In this document: positions 29,524 through 37,951 of the stretch, in pieces
How positions within the stretch are numbered: the first letter of the stretch is position 1
Layout: every line of letters begins with the position of its first letter
Assembly (NCBI RefSeq): GCF_024169245.1
Contig: NZ_JALJWP010000001.1
Location: 62,001 to 126,000 of the forward strand
Length of the DNA: 64,000 bases
Reading direction: 5' to 3'
DNA from: Pseudomonas koreensis
Lineage (GTDB): Bacteria > Pseudomonadota > Gammaproteobacteria > Pseudomonadales > Pseudomonadaceae
Made by a program: the position numbers and the translations under genes
Notes under the pieces: model-generated
The model's input: only the letters and a program-made list of their open reading frames with translations
Told to the model about the DNA's origin: nothing
Database searches by the model: none

Positions 29524-30072
29524 TCAGAGCTCGACCTTTACCCAACCCACGGGTTGATCGAGCCAGTCGGCGAACTCGTCGATAAAGCTCTGTTTGAACC
29601 CCGCCTCCAGCCAATTGTTGAAAATGAAGCCGAGATTGGAAAACGCGCATTCCTGCAAAAACAGAAAGCCGTTGATGTCGTCTTCATGCCCGCATTCCGG
29701 GCAGGTGAAATTGTCGGTGCGGCCTGGAAACCATTCTTCGAGACTTTCGAACAGCGCCTCACCCACTTCACGTCGGCACTCGGCGCAACCGGCCTCTTCA
29801 AGAAAGCCCTTGGCCGGCGTGTAGATGCAGCGTTTGGTGATGATTTCCAGGCCATTGACCGGCTCGCCGAATGGCAGCGCTTCGGGATGCAGAACGACAG
29901 CGCGTGCGCCCTCGGCGATCGCGTGAGCCATGCGATTGCCGGTGCGGCCGCAGGTGGTCAGCTGTTCTTCGACGATGTTCTTGCGCACCAGCCAGCGCAC
30001 GATCGCCCGTGCCCGGGGCTCGTGCACCGGCAAGGTGGAGATTTTCGGGACGATGATGCTTTGCGTGTTCAT
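29524..30072 (-). CDS. Cys-rich (zinc-ribbon-like) protein of unknown function
   Basis: A 182-residue cytoplasmic protein starting MNTQSIIVPKISTLPVHEPR. It contains two pairs of cysteines, CAEC (about 94-97) and CPEC (about 122-125) followed by GHEDD, which look like a zinc ribbon. Database copies in pseudomonads often carry the name sugar ABC transporter ATPase, but no Walker A, Walker B or signature motif is present, so that name is not supported. The start ATG at 30072 gives the conserved-looking N-terminus; the upstream open frame lies in a REP. Its function is not known to me. Confidence 0.7.
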   Translation of the reverse strand: MNTQSIIVPKISTLPVHEPRARAIVRWLVRKNIVEEQLTTCGRTGNRMAHAIAEGARAVVLHPEALPFGEPVNGLEIITKRCIYTPAKGFLEEAGCAECRREVGEALFESLEEWFPGRTDNFTCPECGHEDDINGFLFLQECAFSNLGFIFNNWLEAGFKQSFIDEFADWLDQPVGWVKVEL

Positions 30073-30103
30073 GGTGGAGCCTGCTGAAAATATCGGGATA
30101 CCC

Positions 30104-30194
30104 CTGTAGGAGTGAGCCTGCTCGCGATAGCGGTGGATCAGCCAACATCGCTGTGCCTGACCCACAGCTATCGCGAGCAGGCTCACTCCTACAG
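30104..30194. repeat. REP inverted pair
   Basis: CTGTAGGAGTGAGCCTGCTC at 30104 and GAGCAGGCTCACTCCTACAG ending at 30194, between the Cys-rich gene and the TauE/SafE permease gene on the same strand. Confidence 0.88.
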
Positions 30195-30232
30195 GAACTG
30201 CGGCCGGCAGCTTAATCCCTGAAGAAATCCGG

Positions 30233-31000
30233 TCAAGTGCTGAAATAGCGCACGATCAACGCAACCCCGCTGGCCAGCACCAGCCATGTCACCAGCCGCA
30301 CAAATGCCTCGCGTGACAACTTCATCGTCAAGCGCCGGCCGATCCACAAGCCCAGCGCCATGGCTGGCAACAGACACAGCGCCAGCATCAACAAGGGTAG
30401 CTCGGCATACACACCGGCGAAGGCGAACAGGCTCAAGCGCACCACGGTGCTGCAACTGATCAACGCACTTTGCGTGGCCCGTGCTGCCTCCTTGGGCAGT
30501 CGGCTGTTCAGATAGATCGCATAAAGAAAGCCGCCACTGCCAAACAACGCGCCGAACAACCCGCCCACCGTGCCCATCGGCACCGCCCACGCCGCCGACA
30601 ACTGCGCCGGCCGTGCTTTGACCCACAGGCTGTACACCGCGTAGGCGCTGATAAACAGCCCCATCAACAGCAGCAACAGATCGGATTTCAGGTTCAGCAG
30701 GAAGATCACTCCCAGCGTGCAGCCGATCGCCATGCACGGCAGCAGCCTGAGCAATTCCGGCCTGGCGACGTCCCGCCGCGAGGGCAGCAGATTGCCGAAC
30801 GCCGCGACGAAATCCAGCAGCACCAGCAACGGCACGATTTTCGACAGCGGCATGAACAGAATCAGAATCGGTCCCGCCACCAGCGCCGTGCCGAAGCCGG
30901 CGATGCCGAACACGATATAGGCCAGGGCAATGCCCAGCCCGATCACCGCCCAACCGCCAGCGCTCCACGACCATGTGCCCAACAGCTCCATCACGCTCAT
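30233..31000 (-). CDS. TauE/SafE family permease
   Basis: A 255-residue membrane protein with about eight hydrophobic helices. The first repeat shows IVFGIAGFGTALVAGPILIL and the second the parallel GGLFGALFGSGGFLYAIYL, the duplicated pattern of the TauE/SafE (sulfite/sulfoacetate exporter) family. It probably moves a small organic or sulfur-containing anion across the inner membrane; nothing in the context fixes the substrate. The start ATG at 31000 is chosen because the longer frame runs through a repeat. Confidence 0.85.
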   Translation of the reverse strand: MSVMELLGTWSWSAGGWAVIGLGIALAYIVFGIAGFGTALVAGPILILFMPLSKIVPLLVLLDFVAAFGNLLPSRRDVARPELLRLLPCMAIGCTLGVIFLLNLKSDLLLLLMGLFISAYAVYSLWVKARPAQLSAAWAVPMGTVGGLFGALFGSGGFLYAIYLNSRLPKEAARATQSALISCSTVVRLSLFAFAGVYAELPLLMLALCLLPAMALGLWIGRRLTMKLSREAFVRLVTWLVLASGVALIVRYFST

Positions 31001-31049
31001 CAACGCGTTTCCTTTATAAGACCGCCGACGGTTACGACTGACACTCGCC

Positions 31050-31146
31050 CTGTAGGAGCTGCCGAAGGCTGCGATCTTTTGATCTTGATGTTGAAAAAGC
31101 AAGATCAAAAGATCGCAGCCTCGTTGCACTCGACAGCTCCTACAGG
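31050..31146. repeat. Inverted repeat of the TGTAGGAGCTGCCGAAGGCT type, second copy
   Basis: CTGTAGGAGCTGCCGAAGGC at 31050 opposes a right arm (GATCGCAGCCTCG, then GACAGCTCCTACAG) that carries a small substitution/insertion relative to 29434-29520. It lies in the divergent gap between the permease and xseA, where it could contribute to or disturb the promoters. Confidence 0.85.
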
Positions 31147-31187
31147 GTTCGTGCAATGAGCAGAAGAATGCCTTTAAACTGCGCCCC

Positions 31188-32567
31188 ATGATTAAAGATC
31201 CCTTTGCAAGACTTGGCCTGGACCGTGAAGTCCTGACCGTCAGCCAGCTCAACGGCCGCGCGCGGGTGTTGCTCGAAGACGTGTTCAGCAACATCTGGGT
31301 CGAAGGCGAAATCTCCAACCTCGCGCGCCCGGCGTCCGGCCACGTCTACTTCACGCTCAAGGACAGCGGCGCGCAGGTGCGTTGCGCGTTGTTCCGACAG
31401 AACGCCGCGCGCGTGCGCCAGGCGCTGAAGGATGGCCTGGCGGTCAAGGTGCGCGGCAAGGTTTCGCTGTTCGAAGGTCGCGGCGACTATCAACTGATCC
31501 TCGACACCGTCGAGCCTGCCGGTGACGGCGCGCTGCGTCTGGCCTTCGATGCGCTGAAGGAAAAGCTCAGCGCGGAAGGCCTGTTCAGTGCCGAACGCAA
31601 GGTGCCGCTGCCCGCGCATCCGCAACGCATCGGCATCATCAGTTCGCCGACCGGCGCGGTAATTCGCGACATCATCAGCGTATTCCGCCGCCGTGCGCCG
31701 CAAGTGCAACTGACCCTGATTCCCACCGCTGTGCAGGGCCGCGAGGCCACCGCGCAGATTGTCCGCGCGCTGAAAATGGCCGACGCCCGCGGCTTCGATG
31801 CGCTGATTCTCGCCCGTGGCGGCGGCTCGCTGGAGGACCTCTGGTGCTTCAACGAAGAAGCTGTGGCCCGCGCGGTCGATGCCTGCGTCACCCCGATCGT
31901 CAGCGCCGTCGGCCATGAAACCGATGTGTCGATCAGCGACTTTGTCGCCGACGTCCGCGCACCGACGCCCTCGGCCGCTGCCGAACTGCTCGCTCCGGAT
32001 TCCAGCCATCTGATTCGCCAAGTCGAAAGCCTGCATCGCCGCCTGGTAATGCGCATGCGTGATCGCTTGATGCGTGATCGCCTGCGTCTGGAAGGCATGG
32101 CGCGACGGTTGCGCCATCCCGGCGAACGTCTGCGCCAGCAGGCGCAACGTCTGGATGATCTGGACATGCGCATGCGTCGGGCTTTCGAGCGCAGTCTCAA
32201 TACCCGTCGCGAACGCCTGATTCGTCTGGAAACCCGCCTCGCCGGGCAACATCCGGGGCGCCAACTGGCGATGCTCCGCCAGCGTCTCGACAGCCTCGCC
32301 GAACGCCTGCCGCGGGCCATGCGCGATGCTCTGAAACAGCGTCGTCAGCAATTGCACAGTCAGATGCAGACCCTGCACGTGGTCAGCCCGTTGGCGACTC
32401 TCGGTCGCGGTTACAGCATCCTGCTTGACGAGCGCGGCCACGCGATCCGCAACGCCGCGCAGACCCACACCGGCCAGCGCCTGAAAGCCAAGCTGGGCGA
32501 AGGCGAACTGCAAGTGCGCGTCGAGGACAATCACCTGACGCCCGTCACCCTCTCTTTACTGGACTGA
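31188..32567 (+). CDS. xseA: Exodeoxyribonuclease VII large subunit
   Basis: A 459-residue nuclease subunit. Residues 17-110 form the OB fold (LTVSQLNGRARVLLEDVFSN, VEGEISNLARPASGHVYFTL, then CALFRQNAARVRQ); 125-310 hold the catalytic region (IGIISSPTGAVIRDI, LARGGGSLEDLWCFNEEAVA, SAVGHETDVSISDFVAD, APTPSAAAELL); the remainder is a long coiled coil ending in a short beta unit (ATLGRGYSILLD). With XseB it digests single-stranded DNA from both ends. Three bases separate it from the peptidase gene downstream. Confidence 0.97.
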   Translation: MIKDPFARLGLDREVLTVSQLNGRARVLLEDVFSNIWVEGEISNLARPASGHVYFTLKDSGAQVRCALFRQNAARVRQALKDGLAVKVRGKVSLFEGRGDYQLILDTVEPAGDGALRLAFDALKEKLSAEGLFSAERKVPLPAHPQRIGIISSPTGAVIRDIISVFRRRAPQVQLTLIPTAVQGREATAQIVRALKMADARGFDALILARGGGSLEDLWCFNEEAVARAVDACVTPIVSAVGHETDVSISDFVADVRAPTPSAAAELLAPDSSHLIRQVESLHRRLVMRMRDRLMRDRLRLEGMARRLRHPGERLRQQAQRLDDLDMRMRRAFERSLNTRRERLIRLETRLAGQHPGRQLAMLRQRLDSLAERLPRAMRDALKQRRQQLHSQMQTLHVVSPLATLGRGYSILLDERGHAIRNAAQTHTGQRLKAKLGEGELQVRVEDNHLTPVTLSLLD

Positions 32568-32570
32568 TCC

Positions 32571-33392
32571 ATGCCGCGTTTTCTTGCTCCGCTGCTGTTG
32601 CTCTGCCTGACCTTCAACGCCCAAGCCGACAGTTACATCACCCGGCTGCTGAACAAACCGGTGCCGGGCGGCGTCGCCGTGGTGGATCTCGGCACTGCCG
32701 CGCAAGCACCGAAAGCCACCTATCAGGGCAAACCGGTGCTGGTGGTCAAAGAGCAGAACAACTGGCTGGCGATTGTTGGCGTACCGCTGACGGTCAAACC
32801 CGGCGCGCAGCAGATCAGCAGTGGCGGGCGCAATCTGCCCTTCACCGTCGGCAGCAAGAAATACCCGGAACAGCACATCACCCTGAAGAACAAACAGCAG
32901 GTCAACCCGAACGCCGACAATCTCAAGCGCATTGAAGGCGAACTGGCGGAACAGATTGCGGCTTACCGCAGTTTCAGCCCGAACACGCCGAGCAATCTGC
33001 TGCTGGACAAGCCGGTCAACGGGCCGCTGTCGAGCAAGTTCGGTGTGCGTCGTTTCTTCAACGGCGAAGAGCGCAATCCTCACGCCGGACTCGATTTCGC
33101 AGTGCCAGCGGGCACGCCGATCAAGACCCCGGCAGCGGGCAAGGTGATTCTGATCGGCAATTACTTCTTCAACGGCAACACGGTCTTTGTTGACCACGGC
33201 CAGGGCTTTATCAGCATGTTTTGCCATATGTCGAAGATCGACGTGAAGAACGGCCAGCAACTTGCCCGCGGCGCGGTGGTGGGCAAGGTCGGTGCGACTG
33301 GCCGGGCGACCGGCCCGCACATGCACTGGAATGTCAGCCTGAATGATGCGCGGGTGGATCCGGCGATTTTCATTGGGGCATTTCAACCTTGA
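32571..33392 (+). CDS. M23 family metallopeptidase, exported
   Basis: A 273-residue periplasmic protein. Signal peptide 1-19 (MPRFLAPLLLLCLTFNAQA), an N-terminal beta domain with KPVLVVKEQNNWLAIVG, and from about residue 155 the LytM/M23 domain: NPHAGLDFAVPAGTPIKTPA (zinc His and Asp), FVDHGQGF, and GPHMHWNV (HxH). All zinc ligands look present, so it may cleave peptidoglycan cross-links. It begins three bases after xseA and is likely co-transcribed. Confidence 0.9.
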   Translation: MPRFLAPLLLLCLTFNAQADSYITRLLNKPVPGGVAVVDLGTAAQAPKATYQGKPVLVVKEQNNWLAIVGVPLTVKPGAQQISSGGRNLPFTVGSKKYPEQHITLKNKQQVNPNADNLKRIEGELAEQIAAYRSFSPNTPSNLLLDKPVNGPLSSKFGVRRFFNGEERNPHAGLDFAVPAGTPIKTPAAGKVILIGNYFFNGNTVFVDHGQGFISMFCHMSKIDVKNGQQLARGAVVGKVGATGRATGPHMHWNVSLNDARVDPAIFIGAFQP

Positions 33393-33410
33393 ATATGCGT
33401 TGAGGCGACC

Positions 33411-33500
33411 GGCCTCTTCGCGAGCAGGCTCGCTCCCACACTGGATCTTATTCACAACAAAGATTCCCTGTGGGAGCGAGCCTGCTCGCGAAGGCGGCCT
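33411..33500. repeat. REP inverted pair (GCGAAGGC subtype)
   Basis: GGCCTCTTCGCGAGCAGGCT at 33411 and its opposite AGCCTGCTCGCGAAGGCGGC near 33500, enclosing TCGCTCCCACA / TGTGGGAGCGA. This subtype has GAAGGC where others have GATAGC. Confidence 0.88.
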
Positions 33501-33652
33501 ATAACACACCGCCATACTCAATGAATCTCAAAAAACTCAATTGCGCACCAATCTAGCCTTACGCAAACATCAACAACTTCCACCGCCTTAAGCGCAATAA
33601 ATTCCTGCAAAATCCCGCTTTCCGGGTATTCCTCTCAATTTTTTCCGACTGC

Positions 33653-33681
33653 TTGCCATCCTTTCCCCTCGCGGTTAGGGT
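33653..33681 (+). promoter_or_regulatory. Possible leuA promoter
   Basis: TTGCCA (33653-33658) and TAGGGT (33676-33681) with a 17-base spacer lie just before the candidate leader peptide. The -10 box is weak. If correct, transcription would start close to the leader ATG at 33689. From 33501 to 33652 I see nothing else. Confidence 0.3.
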
Positions 33682-33688
33682 TGAAGCC

Positions 33689-33766
33689 ATGAAAACCTCT
33701 CACACCCTCATTCAGCTTCGCCAGCACCGCAGCCTGTGCCTCGTCAGCGCACGACTGCCAGGCTGA
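33689..33766 (+). CDS. Candidate leader peptide upstream of leuA (25 aa)
   Basis: ATG at 33689 opens a 25-codon frame that begins [12 protein letters not shown], continues [13 protein letters not shown] and ends with TGA 89 bases before leuA. Five of 25 residues are Leu, which would suit a leucine-sensing attenuation leader, although the Leu codons are not in one run. No classic terminator hairpin with a T-run follows; only GGCCG/CGGCC around CCTCTTTT is seen, so any control might be by another route. GGGTTG lies 8 bases before the ATG as a poor ribosome site. Support comes from position, length and composition only. Confidence 0.4.
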   Translation: MKTSHTLIQLRQHRSLCLVSARLPG

Positions 33767-33855
33767 ATCGCTGCGCCTCGTCCCACGCTTTTCCAAGAAC
33801 ATTCGTTCAACCGGCAGGCCGCCTCTTTTCGGCCCAGACAACAAGGAATTTCCCG

Positions 33856-35535
33856 ATGAGCATGCTCAAAGACCCGTCTTCGAAATACCGCGCATTTCCC
33901 GTCATCAACCTGCCGGATCGCACCTGGCCGTCGAAAACCATCGACGCCGCGCCGATCTGGTGCAGCTCCGACCTGCGTGACGGCAACCAGTCGCTGATCG
34001 AGCCAATGGACGCGGCAAAGAAGCTGCGCTTCTGGAAAACCCTCGTACAGGTAGGTGTGAAGGAAATCGAGGCGTCGTTCCCGGCCGCTTCGCAAACCGA
34101 CTTCGATTTCGTGCGTACGCTGATCGAAGAAGGCCACATCCCGGACGACACCACCATTCAGGTGCTGACCCAGGGCCGTGAAGACCTGATCGAGCGCACC
34201 TTCGAATCCCTTCGCGGGGCGAAGAAAGCCATCGTCCACTTGTACAACGCCACCTCGCCTTCTTTCCGGCGCATCGTCTTCAACCAGGACAAGGACGGCA
34301 TCAAGGCCATCGCGGTCAACGCGGCCAAGCTGTTCGTCAAATACGCCGCCCTGCAGCCGGAAACCGAGTGGACCTTTGAATACTCGCCGGAAACCTTCAG
34401 CGCCACCGAGCTGGAATTCGCCAAGGAAGTCTGTGACGCCGTGATCGAGGTGTGGAACCCGACGCCTGAGCACAAAATGATCCTCAACCTGCCGGCCACC
34501 GTTGAATGCGCGACGCCGAACGTTTACGCCGACCAGATCGAGTGGTTCGGCCGCAACATCAACCGTCGTGACAGCGTGATCATCAGCCTGCACACCCACA
34601 ACGACCGTGGCACTGGTGTGGCCGCCACCGAGCTGGGCCTGATGGCCGGCGCCGATCGCGTCGAAGGCTGCCTGTTCGGCAACGGCGAGCGCACCGGTAA
34701 CGTCGACCTCGTCACCGTCGCGTTGAACATGTACACCCAGGGCGTGGATCCTGAGCTGGACTTCTCCGACATTGACGGCGTGCGCAAGGTCGTCGAAGAG
34801 TGCAACCAGATCCAGGTGCACCCGCGTCATCCGTACGTTGGCGACCTGGTACACACCGCGTTCTCCGGCTCGCACCAGGACGCGATCCGCAAGGGCTTCG
34901 CCCAGCAGAAACCCGACACCCTGTGGGAAGTGCCATACCTGCCGATCGACCCGGCCGACATCGGCCGCAGCTACGAGGCGGTGATCCGCGTCAACAGCCA
35001 GTCGGGCAAGGGCGGTATCGCTTACCTGCTGGAACAGGAATACGGCATCAGCCTGCCACGGCGCATGCAGATCGAGTTCAGCCAGGTCGTGCAGCGTGAA
35101 ACCGATCGCCTGGGCCTGGAGATGACCGCCAAGCAGATTCACTCGCTGCTGATCAGCGAATACCTGCAAGCCAACACCCCGTACGCGCTGGTCAGCCATC
35201 GCCTGCAGGAAGAAAACGGCAACAGCGCCGTCGAAGTCGAAGTGGCGAGCAAAGGTCAGGGCGAAACCAACCTGCACTGGCGCGGCAAGGGCAACGGCGC
35301 ACTGGAAGCCCTGGTCGCCGGCCTTCCGATTCCGGTGGAAATCATGGACTACAACGAACACGCGATTGGTGCGGGCACCAATGCCAAAGCGGCGGCCTAT
35401 ATCGAATTGCGGGTGAACGGTGAACGTGCAGTGCACGGCGTGGGTATCGATGAAAACATCACCACGGCGAGTTTCAAGGCATTGTTCAGCGCGCTGAACC
35501 GCTCGCTGAGCCAGCCAGAGGCGAAAGCGGCGTAA
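33856..35535 (+). CDS. leuA: 2-isopropylmalate synthase
   Basis: A 559-residue enzyme, the long form usual in pseudomonads. It condenses acetyl-CoA and 2-oxoisovalerate in the first step of leucine synthesis. [16 protein letters not shown] (catalytic Arg/Asp) and [19 protein letters not shown] (metal HxH) mark the TIM barrel; residues 420-559 are the leucine-binding regulatory domain with [19 protein letters not shown] precedes the ATG at 33856; the frame is open upstream to 33736 but those codons overlap the leader. A strong terminator follows. Confidence 0.97.
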   Translation: MSMLKDPSSKYRAFPVINLPDRTWPSKTIDAAPIWCSSDLRDGNQSLIEPMDAAKKLRFWKTLVQVGVKEIEASFPAASQTDFDFVRTLIEEGHIPDDTTIQVLTQGREDLIERTFESLRGAKKAIVHLYNATSPSFRRIVFNQDKDGIKAIAVNAAKLFVKYAALQPETEWTFEYSPETFSATELEFAKEVCDAVIEVWNPTPEHKMILNLPATVECATPNVYADQIEWFGRNINRRDSVIISLHTHNDRGTGVAATELGLMAGADRVEGCLFGNGERTGNVDLVTVALNMYTQGVDPELDFSDIDGVRKVVEECNQIQVHPRHPYVGDLVHTAFSGSHQDAIRKGFAQQKPDTLWEVPYLPIDPADIGRSYEAVIRVNSQSGKGGIAYLLEQEYGISLPRRMQIEFSQVVQRETDRLGLEMTAKQIHSLLISEYLQANTPYALVSHRLQEENGNSAVEVEVASKGQGETNLHWRGKGNGALEALVAGLPIPVEIMDYNEHAIGAGTNAKAAAYIELRVNGERAVHGVGIDENITTASFKALFSALNRSLSQPEAKAA

Positions 35536-35554
35536 TCCGACCACTGAAATGCGA

Positions 35555-35589
35555 AAGGCCCCGGAGTGTGAGCTCCGGGGCCTTTTTTT
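35555..35589 (+). terminator. Rho-independent terminator of leuA
   Basis: Perfect stem AAAGGCCCCGGAG / CTCCGGGGCCTTT with loop TGTGAG and T7, about 20 bases after the leuA stop. Confidence 0.94.
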
Positions 35590-35619
35590 GCCTGCAGGTA
35601 TTTGGCTGACTTTTATGGC

Positions 35620-35691
35620 CCCTTCGCGAGCAGGCTCGCTCCCACATTTGGAATGCATTTCCCTGTGGGAGCGAGCCTGCTCGCGAAGGCG
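35620..35691. repeat. REP inverted pair (GCGAAGGC subtype)
   Basis: CCTTCGCGAGCAGGCTCGCT at 35621 and its complement AGCGAGCCTGCTCGCGAAGG near 35690, with a short 30-base middle part. It lies between convergent leuA and the amidase gene. Confidence 0.88.
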
Positions 35692-35712
35692 TCCAGACAG
35701 GTGCTGCGAGTA

Positions 35713-36504
35713 TCAGGTGAACTCGAAAGTGTCGGCATCCAGATTTGCCGGGAAGCGTTCGCGATAAGCAGCCAGCGGCGCAGCTTCCAGCACCACCTTG
35801 AACACGCCATCCGCCTCCCCCGCCGCCAGCAAGGTTTCGCCCTGGAAATCCAGCACCTGACTGTCGCCGGTATACGCGAAGCCCTTGCCATCGCTGCCAA
35901 TCCGATTCACCGCCGCCACATAACAGAGGTTTTCAATCGCACGCGCCGGCAACAGCCGATTCCAGTGCAGACGCCGTGCGCCCGGCCAGTTCGCGGTGTA
36001 CAGCAGCAGATCGGTGTCCTGCGCGTCGCGGCTCCACACCGGGAACCGCAGGTCGTAGCAGATCAGCGGCCGAATCCGCCAGCCCTTGAGCTCGAACTGC
36101 ACCTGACGCTCGCCCGGGGTGTAATGGTTGTGTTCGCCGGCCATCCGGAATAGGTGGCGCTTGTCGTAATGCAGCACTTCGCCGTCCGGCCGCGCCCACA
36201 GCAGGCGGTTACGATGGCTGCCGTCAGCCGCCTGAATGATCACGCTGCCAGTGATGACCGCATCGAACTTGGCCGCCTGCGCCCGCAGCCATTTGCTGGT
36301 CGGGCCGTTTTCGGCTTCGGCGAGGGTTTCCGATTCCATGGAAAAACCGGTGGTGAACATCTCCGGCAGGATAATCAGATCGGCGCCACGGGCCTGTTCC
36401 AGCAACAGCTCGAAATGCTCAAGGTTGGCCTGGCGGTCGTGCCAGGCCAGGCTGGTCTGGATCAGCGCCAGAGTCAGGTCGGGCAATGTACTCAGATCAC
36501 GCAT
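35713..36504 (-). CDS. Omega-amidase of the nitrilase superfamily (YafV-like)
   Basis: A 263-residue carbon-nitrogen hydrolase with the catalytic triad Glu48 (ILPEMF), Lys115 (HYDKRHLF) and Cys149 (PLICYDLRFP). GEHNHYTPGERQ and YTANWPGARRLHWNRLLPAR are typical of the YafV/Nit2 group, which hydrolyse 2-oxoglutaramate or 2-oxosuccinamate. Its 5' end overlaps the aminotransferase gene by 13 bases. In the methionine salvage and transamination pathways a glutamine-type aminotransferase and an omega-amidase act in sequence, so the pairing is meaningful. Confidence 0.88.
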   Translation of the reverse strand: MRDLSTLPDLTLALIQTSLAWHDRQANLEHFELLLEQARGADLIILPEMFTTGFSMESETLAEAENGPTSKWLRAQAAKFDAVITGSVIIQAADGSHRNRLLWARPDGEVLHYDKRHLFRMAGEHNHYTPGERQVQFELKGWRIRPLICYDLRFPVWSRDAQDTDLLLYTANWPGARRLHWNRLLPARAIENLCYVAAVNRIGSDGKGFAYTGDSQVLDFQGETLLAAGEADGVFKVVLEAAPLAAYRERFPANLDADTFEFT

Positions 36505-37640
36505 AGTTTCGCCGCTGCTTCACGCAGCGTCTCCTCGCGCTTGGCAAAGCACAGACGTATCAGGCGCTGGCCTTGCGGTGGATTCTGGTAGAACACCGAC
36601 ACCGGAATGCTCGCGACACCGTGTTCGCGGGTCATCCACATGGCCATGTCGACATCATTCAGATCAGGGCGGATCTGCGAATAATCGACCAGCTGGAAAT
36701 AGGTACCGGTGACCCGGGTAAAACTGAAGCGCGAAGGCGCGAGCAGATCGCAGAACAGATCGCGCTTGGCCTGATAGAAACCCGGCAGCTCTTCAACGTG
36801 CTCCGGGTGCTCGGCCATGTAATCGGCCAGCGCGTATTGCAGCGGCGTGACGCCACAGAAACTGACGTACTGATGCACCTTGCGCAATTCGGCCGTCAGC
36901 GCCGGCGGGGCCACGACATAGCCGGTTTTCCAGCCGGTGACGTGATAAGTCTTGCCGAACGAGCTGACCACGAACGCGCGCTGATACAGCTCTTCATGGG
37001 CGAGCACGCTGACATGCGGTACGCCGTCGAACACCAGGTGTTCGTAGACTTCGTCGCTGATCAGATAGATGTCACGATCACGGATCAACGCCGCCAGTTG
37101 ATCGAGCTCGTCGCGGCTGATCAAGGCACCGCTGGGGTTGTGCGGGGTGTTGATGACGATCATTTTCGTCCGCGGACTGAGGGCCGCTGCGAGCTGGTCG
37201 AAATCGATGGAGAAATCGTCCGGTTTCAGCTGCACATGCACGCAACGACCGCCCGCCAGCTCCGTGGCCGGTGCATAGCTGTCGTAGCACGGATCGAACA
37301 CGATGACTTCGTCGCCGCTGTGGATAACGGCCTGAATCGCGCAGAAGATTGCCTGAGTTGCGCCGGGCGTTACCGTCACCTCGTGATCAGCATCGACATT
37401 CACGCCATAACTGCGCGCGATCTTGGCCGCGATCTGCTCACGCAACGCCGGCAATCCGGTCATCGGCGAATACTGGTTATGGCCGCTGGCGATATGCCGC
37501 CCGACTGCATCACGCAGCGACTGCGGCCCGTCGAAATCCGGGAAACCCTGAGACAGGTTGATCGCGCCGGTCTGCGCCGCGAGCTGAGACATCTGCGTGA
37601 AAATAGTGATGCCGACATTCGGCAGCTTGCTGGTGATCAT
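36492..37640 (-). CDS. Methionine (glutamine-type) aminotransferase, class I
   Basis: A 382-residue PLP enzyme of the YbdL/kynurenine aminotransferase group. The Schiff-base lysine is Lys230 in SSFGKTYHVTGWK; NTPHNPSGA (165-173) and SDEVYEHL are further PLP contacts, and INLSQGFPDFDGPQ is the usual start. It transfers the amino group from methionine or glutamine to 2-oxo acids; the resulting 2-oxoglutaramate is a substrate for the amidase encoded next to it. The ATG at 37640 is used because the upstream extension lies in a terminator and repeat. Confidence 0.9.
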   Translation of the reverse strand: MITSKLPNVGITIFTQMSQLAAQTGAINLSQGFPDFDGPQSLRDAVGRHIASGHNQYSPMTGLPALREQIAAKIARSYGVNVDADHEVTVTPGATQAIFCAIQAVIHSGDEVIVFDPCYDSYAPATELAGGRCVHVQLKPDDFSIDFDQLAAALSPRTKMIVINTPHNPSGALISRDELDQLAALIRDRDIYLISDEVYEHLVFDGVPHVSVLAHEELYQRAFVVSSFGKTYHVTGWKTGYVVAPPALTAELRKVHQYVSFCGVTPLQYALADYMAEHPEHVEELPGFYQAKRDLFCDLLAPSRFSFTRVTGTYFQLVDYSQIRPDLNDVDMAMWMTREHGVASIPVSVFYQNPPQGQRLIRLCFAKREETLREAAAKLCVI

Positions 37641-37713
37641 CGGGAGTTCTCTGCTCAACACCCGGCTCTGACGACGGCGCGGGAGAGCCCGAGGATAGCC
37701 CATCCGGCGCCCA

Positions 37714-37746
37714 TAAAAAAAGGGCGCCAAACGGCGCCCTTCTTTC
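37714..37746. terminator. Bidirectional terminator
   Basis: AAAAAAAGGGCGCC / GGCGCCCTTCTTT with loop AAAC. On the minus strand the T-run is longer (TTTTTTT). It stands upstream of the aminotransferase start and ends any minus-strand transcript coming from der. Confidence 0.8.
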
Positions 37747-37748
37747 AC

Positions 37749-37859
37749 CGATCGTTCCCATGCTCTGCGTGGGAATGCCGCCACGGACGCTCTGCGTCCC
37801 TCGCTTTGTGACGCGGAGCGTCACGGGATGCATTCCCACGCGGAGCGTGGGAACGATCA
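37749..37859. repeat. Multi-hairpin repeat, full copy
   Basis: Four small hairpins in a row: TTCCCATGCTCTGCGTGGGAA, GGACGCTCTGCGTCC, GTGACGCGGAGCGTCAC, and TTCCCACGCGGAGCGTGGGA. The outer ends CGATCGTTCCC and GGGAACGATC are complementary, so the whole can also fold as one long cruciform. The right half matches 10541-10633. Terminators stand on each side. Confidence 0.82.
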
Positions 37860-37871
37860 AACCTTCGCGCA

Positions 37872-37902
37872 CAAAAAAGGGCTCCTACAGAGCCCTTTTT
37901 GC
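37872..37902. terminator. Terminator of der
   Basis: AAAAAAGGGCTCCTACAGAGCCCTTTTT is a hairpin GGGCTC/GAGCCC with A- and T-runs. It lies 50 bases after the der stop on the minus strand. Confidence 0.85.
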
Positions 37903-37951
37903 GTTACCGCTTTTACTTGAAGCTTGCAGCTCGAAACTTGAGGCTGCTGTT

